Source of the DNA: Scandinavium sp036409475
Lineage (GTDB): Bacteria; Pseudomonadota; Gammaproteobacteria; Enterobacterales; Enterobacteriaceae
Direction of reading: 5' to 3'
DNA: 64,000 bases
Assembly: GCF_036409475.1 (NCBI RefSeq)
Contig: NZ_JAYRCK010000017.1
Location: 51,753-115,752 of the forward strand
This document shows, piece after piece, positions 60,373 to 64,000 of this stretch. Position numbers and translations under genes: made by a program. The notes beneath the pieces were generated by a model, which saw nothing but the letters and a program-made list of their open reading frames with translations, was not told where the DNA came from and made no database searches. How positions within the stretch are numbered: the stretch's first letter is position 1; each line of letters opens with the position of its first letter.

Positions 60373-61447
60373 CTATTACCCCAATCGTCTAAATCCGGCT
60401 CAATTTCACTTAATGGATATACTTCTCTGGTTAAAGGACGTGTACCCGGTACTCTTGGAGCCTCGGTATCACATAGCATAGCTGCAATCATTCTATGATT
60501 GCCATCAACTATCACATTACCATCCATTTTTACAGGCGGTGGGACACTATTATCCTCCAACATTTTAGTATATAGATCAATAACAGGAACTGAGACTCTT
60601 CGTTGCAATGTCATTAGCGAACAATTAGATACAACCTTTTTTATGTTCTGTGGTGTGGCTGGTAGGCATTTAACCCTCTTAAAAGTATCATTCAACCACT
60701 TTGATAATGCTTTTGCGGCATTATCATCTGCTTCCTGCTGTGCAGGATTTTTTGACCAAGGAATTGGTAAGGGGAACGGACCAGGAATAGCTTCTAACCC
60801 CAAAGGGTCTGTATTTGCGATCGGATTCAACGGATATTGATACGGATTCCATCCTCCTTTCAGCCCAATCGGATCCTGCGTGATATACCGCCCCTGTTCA
60901 GGGTCAAAATATCTGTACCGATTATAATACAGCCCCGACTCTTTATCATACTGCTGTCCCGGCAGACGGATAAGCTGTTGCAGATTATCGGGATTATCCT
61001 CCCGCAGCATATTCCCCCATTCATCAAACTCCGCGCTCCACGCCATCCCGCCGCGAACATCAATTAATGCCAGCGGCAGTCCCCGGTGGTCGCAGTGGTA
61101 CAGGTGAATTTTCCTTACCGGCGTGTATTCCGGCTCCATCTGGTTTTTCATCTGCTCCGGCGTCAGACCACACTGTGCCAGCCACTGCTGGCTCTGCTCG
61201 CTGACCTTGTCAGTCCTTAGCTCCCGCTCCAGATTATCCAGCAGCGCCACCAGTTCCGGCACAAACACCATTCCTGCATCCTGCTGGAGTTTCTCCGCCA
61301 GCGTGCGATGGATAGCTTTTGCCAGTTCTCCTGTCGCAGTTTCAGTGCGGATTAACGGCGTAAAGCTCCCCGGCAGATACACCGTCTGAATACGGGTGGC
61401 ATCTGTCTGGGTGGTGGTCAGCCTGTCGCCATCCCAGTCGTAGCATA
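60369..61447 (-). CDS. Orphan Rhs C-terminal fragment with ParB-like toxin
   Basis: An open frame without its own start (first Met at 61382) that begins YDWDGDRLTTTQTDATRIQTV in the Rhs core, includes the core tip, the DPLGLE switch, then GPFPLPIPWSKNPAQQEADDNAAKAL. The last 100 residues contain VKMDGNVIVDGNHRMIAAMLCD, which has the DGxHR pattern of ParB/sulfiredoxin-fold nuclease-like domains. Activity is inferred. It overlaps the pentapeptide gene by 4 bp. Confidence 0.78.
60843..61153 (-). repeat. Rhs core-tip repeat, copy C
   Basis: A core-tip copy differing from A and E at scattered bases (CTGTACCGATT, CGGCAGACGG, ACGCCATCCCGCCGCG). Here homology extends about 300 bp further upstream than in the others. 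Confidence 0.88.
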
Positions 61448-61487
61448 TTTTTATCAGCTATATAAAATTTCCCAAGGTGAAGAAATT

Positions 61488-61931
61488 CTACCTCTCATCT
61501 CGCATCAAAAATTGTCGATTAACTATGTGTTGCTTCCCGACAATTTCCAAGGAAAAAGATGACGCACCAAATAAAAGATATCTGTCACGCTTATTGGTTT
61601 CTATTTTCCATAAAAAATAATTATCTGCGACAGGAGAATATATTTTCTTTTTTGTAATTTCATCTATATAAAGTCCCGCCGCCCCTCCTGAAAATTGGCT
61701 GTTCTTTGTATCCCCCCAATCAATTGAAATTTTCAAATCTGTTACATCATGAAATTTCAACAGCGCTTTAGATATAACAAAACCTATTTCCCCCTTATCC
61801 GTTTCAACCCATTTCTCTATATGGTCAATATCTAGTGCAATATCTGAAGAAAACTCTCCTGGATCAGAATAAAAAATGATCCCATGAATTAAGTTATCGT
61901 GAAAACAAAAGCTTTCAAAATCATGCTCCAT
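61488..61931 (-). CDS. Hypothetical protein, candidate immunity protein
   Basis: A 147-aa acidic soluble protein (MEHDFESFCFHDNLIHGIIFYSDPGEFSSDIALDIDHIEKWV), not recognised. The ATG at 61931 has GGAGG 5 nt upstream, better than the TTG four codons earlier. It follows the broken Rhs toxin at 61953 by about 20 bp, the normal immunity position. Confidence 0.7.
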   Translation of the reverse strand: MEHDFESFCFHDNLIHGIIFYSDPGEFSSDIALDIDHIEKWVETDKGEIGFVISKALLKFHDVTDLKISIDWGDTKNSQFSGGAAGLYIDEITKKKIYSPVADNYFLWKIETNKRDRYLLFGASSFSLEIVGKQHIVNRQFLMRDER

Positions 61932-61952
61932 TTTTACCTCCAACTGAATTTA

Positions 61953-62442
61953 TCACGGAAAACCACAACCGCCGAAAAGATGTTCCCTAGGAAAACACTC
62001 ACATGTTCTAGCATTCTGATTATTAACATCATAATGCCAATGGACAGGACTTCCTGTTAAAACCATGCAACCATGAGCACCATCAGCTAACCCCCTACCC
62101 TCATGTCTTTCTGTATGTATTTTTATATTTTTCTCCTGCCGGAGGTGCACATGGAGGACACTCATCTTCCTCACTAAAAGTGTCATGCCACCATTTAGTT
62201 AATGCTTTTGCAGCATTATCATCTGCTTGCTGCTGTGCAGGGCTTTTTGTCCATGGAATTGGCAAAGGGAGTGGACCAGGAAGAACTTCTAACCCCAGAG
62301 GGTCTGTATTCGTGACCGGATTCAGCGGGTAATTATAGATATTCCACCCACCCCGCAACCCAATCGGATCCTGAGTGATACCATCCCTGCAACGGGTCAT
62401 AGTAACGATGCTAGTTGTAATACAACCCCGTCTCTTTATCAT
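61953..62442 (-). pseudogene. Orphan Rhs tip and toxin, frameshifted
   Basis: The core tip is mutated (GDGITQDPIGLRGGWNIYNYPLNPVTNTDPLGLE), followed by a toxin linker shared with the ParB-like module (PLPLPIPWTKSPAQQQADDNAAKAL). The toxin reads CPPCAPPAGEK and then hits a stop at 62101 after a one-base shift in an A run near 62130. The other frame continues NIKIHTERHEGRGL to VHWHYDVNNQNARTCECF, restoring the domain to 61953. The pattern PPC...HxHY..NQN..CxCF is typical of an Rhs toxin class whose activity I cannot name. Confidence 0.72.
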
Positions 62443-62625
62443 ACTGCTGCCCCGGCAACCGGATAAGCTATTGCAGATTATCGGGGTTATCCTCCCACAG
62501 CATATTCCACATTAATCATACTCTGCGCTCCATGCGATCCCGTCGCGAACATCAATAAACGCCAGCGGCAGTCCCCGATGGTCACACTGGTACAGGTGAA
62601 TACGCCGGATAGCCACCGCTGGCAG
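62336..62625 (-). repeat. Rhs core-tip repeat, copy D (degenerate)
   Basis: A heavily mutated core-tip copy with several shifts (GATCCTGAGTGATACCATCC; TAGTTGTAATACAACCCC), showing it is an old module. Confidence 0.8.
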
Positions 62626-62906
62626 CGGGTCAAGCTGTTCGCGGCACCGGGATGTTCGTAAAGGCCAGCCATTCCCGGGTGCGCGCTGACAGATTTCCGG
62701 TTCTCAGGTCCTCTTCCAGCCGCTCCATGTCGGCGTATTCCCGCGCCGTAGTGCGTGAAGATCGTTTCGTGGTTTTTGTCCACGCTTTTACTGATTCGCC
62801 GTCCGAACGGGTCATAGTGGTAGCTGGCTTTCGTTACCGTTCTTGCCGAGGTCTGTTTTTCATAACCGGAGTAGATTTTCCACTCACAATCATCATTGTA
62901 AATCAA
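62487..62906 (-). pseudogene. Degenerate Rhs core fragment
   Basis: The frame starts IYNDDCEWKIYSGYEKQTSARTVTKASYHYDPFGRRISKSVD, clear Rhs core, then shifts frame repeatedly. It is the upstream remnant of the module whose toxin lies at 61953-62442. Confidence 0.78.
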
Positions 62907-63201
62907 CAGCCATCACTTTACCGTTAGAGTAAGTGAAAAGCACTGTTCCAACGTAAGTACCTTCACCAGGTTTCTTAATTACCTCTAGGCCTGCTTGCCT
63001 TGCCGCAAGCAAAACCTGCTCCTGTGACGTTGACTTCAGCAATAAAGGAAGTAACTTTTTCAGGTCGGAGGCCTGTCGACTCCGGTAATTAATTTCATCC
63101 ACCCCATAAGTTGTCATCACCCCCAAATCTAATACCCGATAAAACAGAGCCGCATTTATCAAGATTGAGCACAATAGCGCAAGTCTAATTATCCTCTCCA
63201 T
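62893..63201 (-). CDS. Imm58-like immunity protein
   Basis: A 102-aa protein with an N-terminal membrane or signal helix (IRLALLCSILINAALFYRVLDLG) and a small soluble domain (SDLKKLLPLLLKSTSQEQVLLAARQAGLEVIKKPGEGTYVGTVLFTYSNGKVMAV). The arrangement resembles the Imm58 family from memory; that name is tentative. It follows the toxin module at 63222 by 20 bp. Confidence 0.7.
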   Translation of the reverse strand: MERIIRLALLCSILINAALFYRVLDLGVMTTYGVDEINYRSRQASDLKKLLPLLLKSTSQEQVLLAARQAGLEVIKKPGEGTYVGTVLFTYSNGKVMAVDLQ

Positions 63202-63221
63202 CGTATTTCTCCCTTACGGAA

Positions 63222-64000
63222 TTATTCTGTGCCCGCTGTGGCGGCATCAAATGCAAATGTCTTGCAATTGTTTCCTATCAGACGATAGCAGTCATGGCTT
63301 TTACTAAAATCTTCGGAATATTTATTCGCTTTATTGTAATCAGTATCAGAATAATACGTTGGCGTTACAGTTGAACTATGTCCATATTTTTCTGAGGTGA
63401 ACTTATATAATTTCTCTAACGACTCTTTGGTTGGTAGTCCATCTTTACCCATACTTAAGTCTGGAACAGGCCTCTGTCTTATATTCCCGCACTCTTTGTC
63501 TGTATAACGGCCAAATTCATAATACTTAGTTTTCCCTGTTTTAGGATCAACAGTAACAACCGCACCATGACCGAGAGGCAAATTGAACCCCATTCCGGTA
63601 TTAACCGGATAATAGTCATAGTTAATTTGTATCGCATCCAACCCCCACGGATCAATCTCTACTATCGGGTTTAACGGATATGTATATAAATTCCATCCCC
63701 CCTCCAGCCCAATCGGATCCTGCGTGATATACCGCCCCTGTTCAGGGTCAAAATATCTGTGACGATTATAATACAGCCCCGACTCTTTATCATACTGCTG
63801 TCCCGGCAACCGGATAAGCTGTTGCAGATTATCGGGATTATCCTCCCGCAGCATATTCCCCCATTCATCAAACTCTGCGCTCCATGCGATCCCGCCACGA
63901 ACATCAATTAACGCCAGCGGCAACCCCCGGTGGTCGCAGTGGTACAGGTGGATTTTCCTTACCGGCGTGTACTCCGGCTCCATCTGGTTTTTCATCTGCT
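63222..64000 (-). CDS. Rhs core tip with putative papain-like toxin, cut by window edge
   Basis: Open through the right window edge. It has the core tip (CDHRGLPLALIDVRGGIAWSAEFDEWG), switch site (QDPIGLEGGWNLY, IDPWGLD) and a toxin of about 135 aa. The toxin reads LGHGAVVTVDPKTGKTKYYEFGRY and ends near RLIGNNCKTFAFDA. A His in GHGAV and a Cys in NNCKTF suggest a permuted NlpC/P60 or papain-like hydrolase; this is inference. It may be the toxin end of the complete rhs gene or another orphan. Confidence 0.75.
   Translation of the reverse strand, partial: QMKNQMEPEYTPVRKIHLYHCDHRGLPLALIDVRGGIAWSAEFDEWGNMLREDNPDNLQQLIRLPGQQYDKESGLYYNRHRYFDPEQGRYITQDPIGLEGGWNLYTYPLNPIVEIDPWGLDAIQINYDYYPVNTGMGFNLPLGHGAVVTVDPKTGKTKYYEFGRYTDKECGNIRQRPVPDLSMGKDGLPTKESLEKLYKFTSEKYGHSSTVTPTYYSDTDYNKANKYSEDFSKSHDCYRLIGNNCKTFAFDAATAGTE
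63697..64000 (-). repeat. Rhs core-tip repeat, copy E
   Basis: Identical to copy A from 63708 to the window end (offset 5446 bp), implying recent duplication or gene conversion. Confidence 0.9.

Overview
The window is chromosomal DNA of a motile member of the Enterobacteriaceae. The gene order closely follows the E. coli uvrY-fli-rcsA-dcm-asnT region, and most proteins read as close relatives of E. coli proteins. I could not fix the genus; an Enterobacter, Lelliottia, Leclercia or Citrobacter-type relative is plausible. Assignments rest on reading the sequence and remembered family features; no database search was run.

Backbone (1-42.6 kb). Left to right: tRNAs Leu, Cys and Gly; pgsA, uvrC, uvrY; yecF and sdiA; the cystine uptake and D-cysteine genes tcyN, tcyL, dcyD and tcyJ, interrupted by a large Ala-rich gene with a TonB/TolA-like tail; fliZ, fliA, fliC, then fliDST; amyA; yedD; a DUF421 membrane pair; fliE facing the long fliFGHIJK and fliLMNOPQR operons; rcsA, dsrB, yodD and the sRNA DsrA; a diguanylate cyclase (dgcQ), yodC, yedI, yedA, vsr-dcm, yedJ; a candidate RseX sRNA; a general porin; a tRNA-Ser gene that has lost its anticodon arm; mtfA; tRNA-Asn (asnT). 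Sigma-28 promoters are readable before fliA, fliC and fliD.

Defence island (42.6-54.4 kb). A 20-bp copy of the tRNA-Asn 3' end recurs about 11.8 kb downstream, so the segment looks like an inserted island. It carries a ChpB/MazF-type toxin-antitoxin pair, an AT-rich two-gene unit (a 1299-aa helicase with a C-terminal PD-(D/E)xK-like nuclease plus an 819-aa protein I do not recognise), and a Gabija-like pair (OLD-family ATPase/TOPRIM nuclease plus UvrD-like helicase). The helicase gene has an expanded GGTGCG hexamer repeat inside its ATP-binding P-loop. No integrase lies between the repeats. A P4-type integrase, broken by a 4-bp duplication, lies just beyond the right repeat and probably belongs to a second, tandem element.

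Rhs polymorphic-toxin array (55.9-64 kb). On the minus strand, truncated Rhs core tips carry different C-terminal toxin domains, each followed by a candidate immunity gene (Imm58-like, an unknown, pentapeptide-repeat, lipoprotein, membrane and ankyrin proteins). This is the usual graveyard downstream of a full-length rhs gene, which should lie beyond the right edge. Two core tips are identical over at least 293 bp. A zincin-like protein at the far end has lost its HExxH residues.
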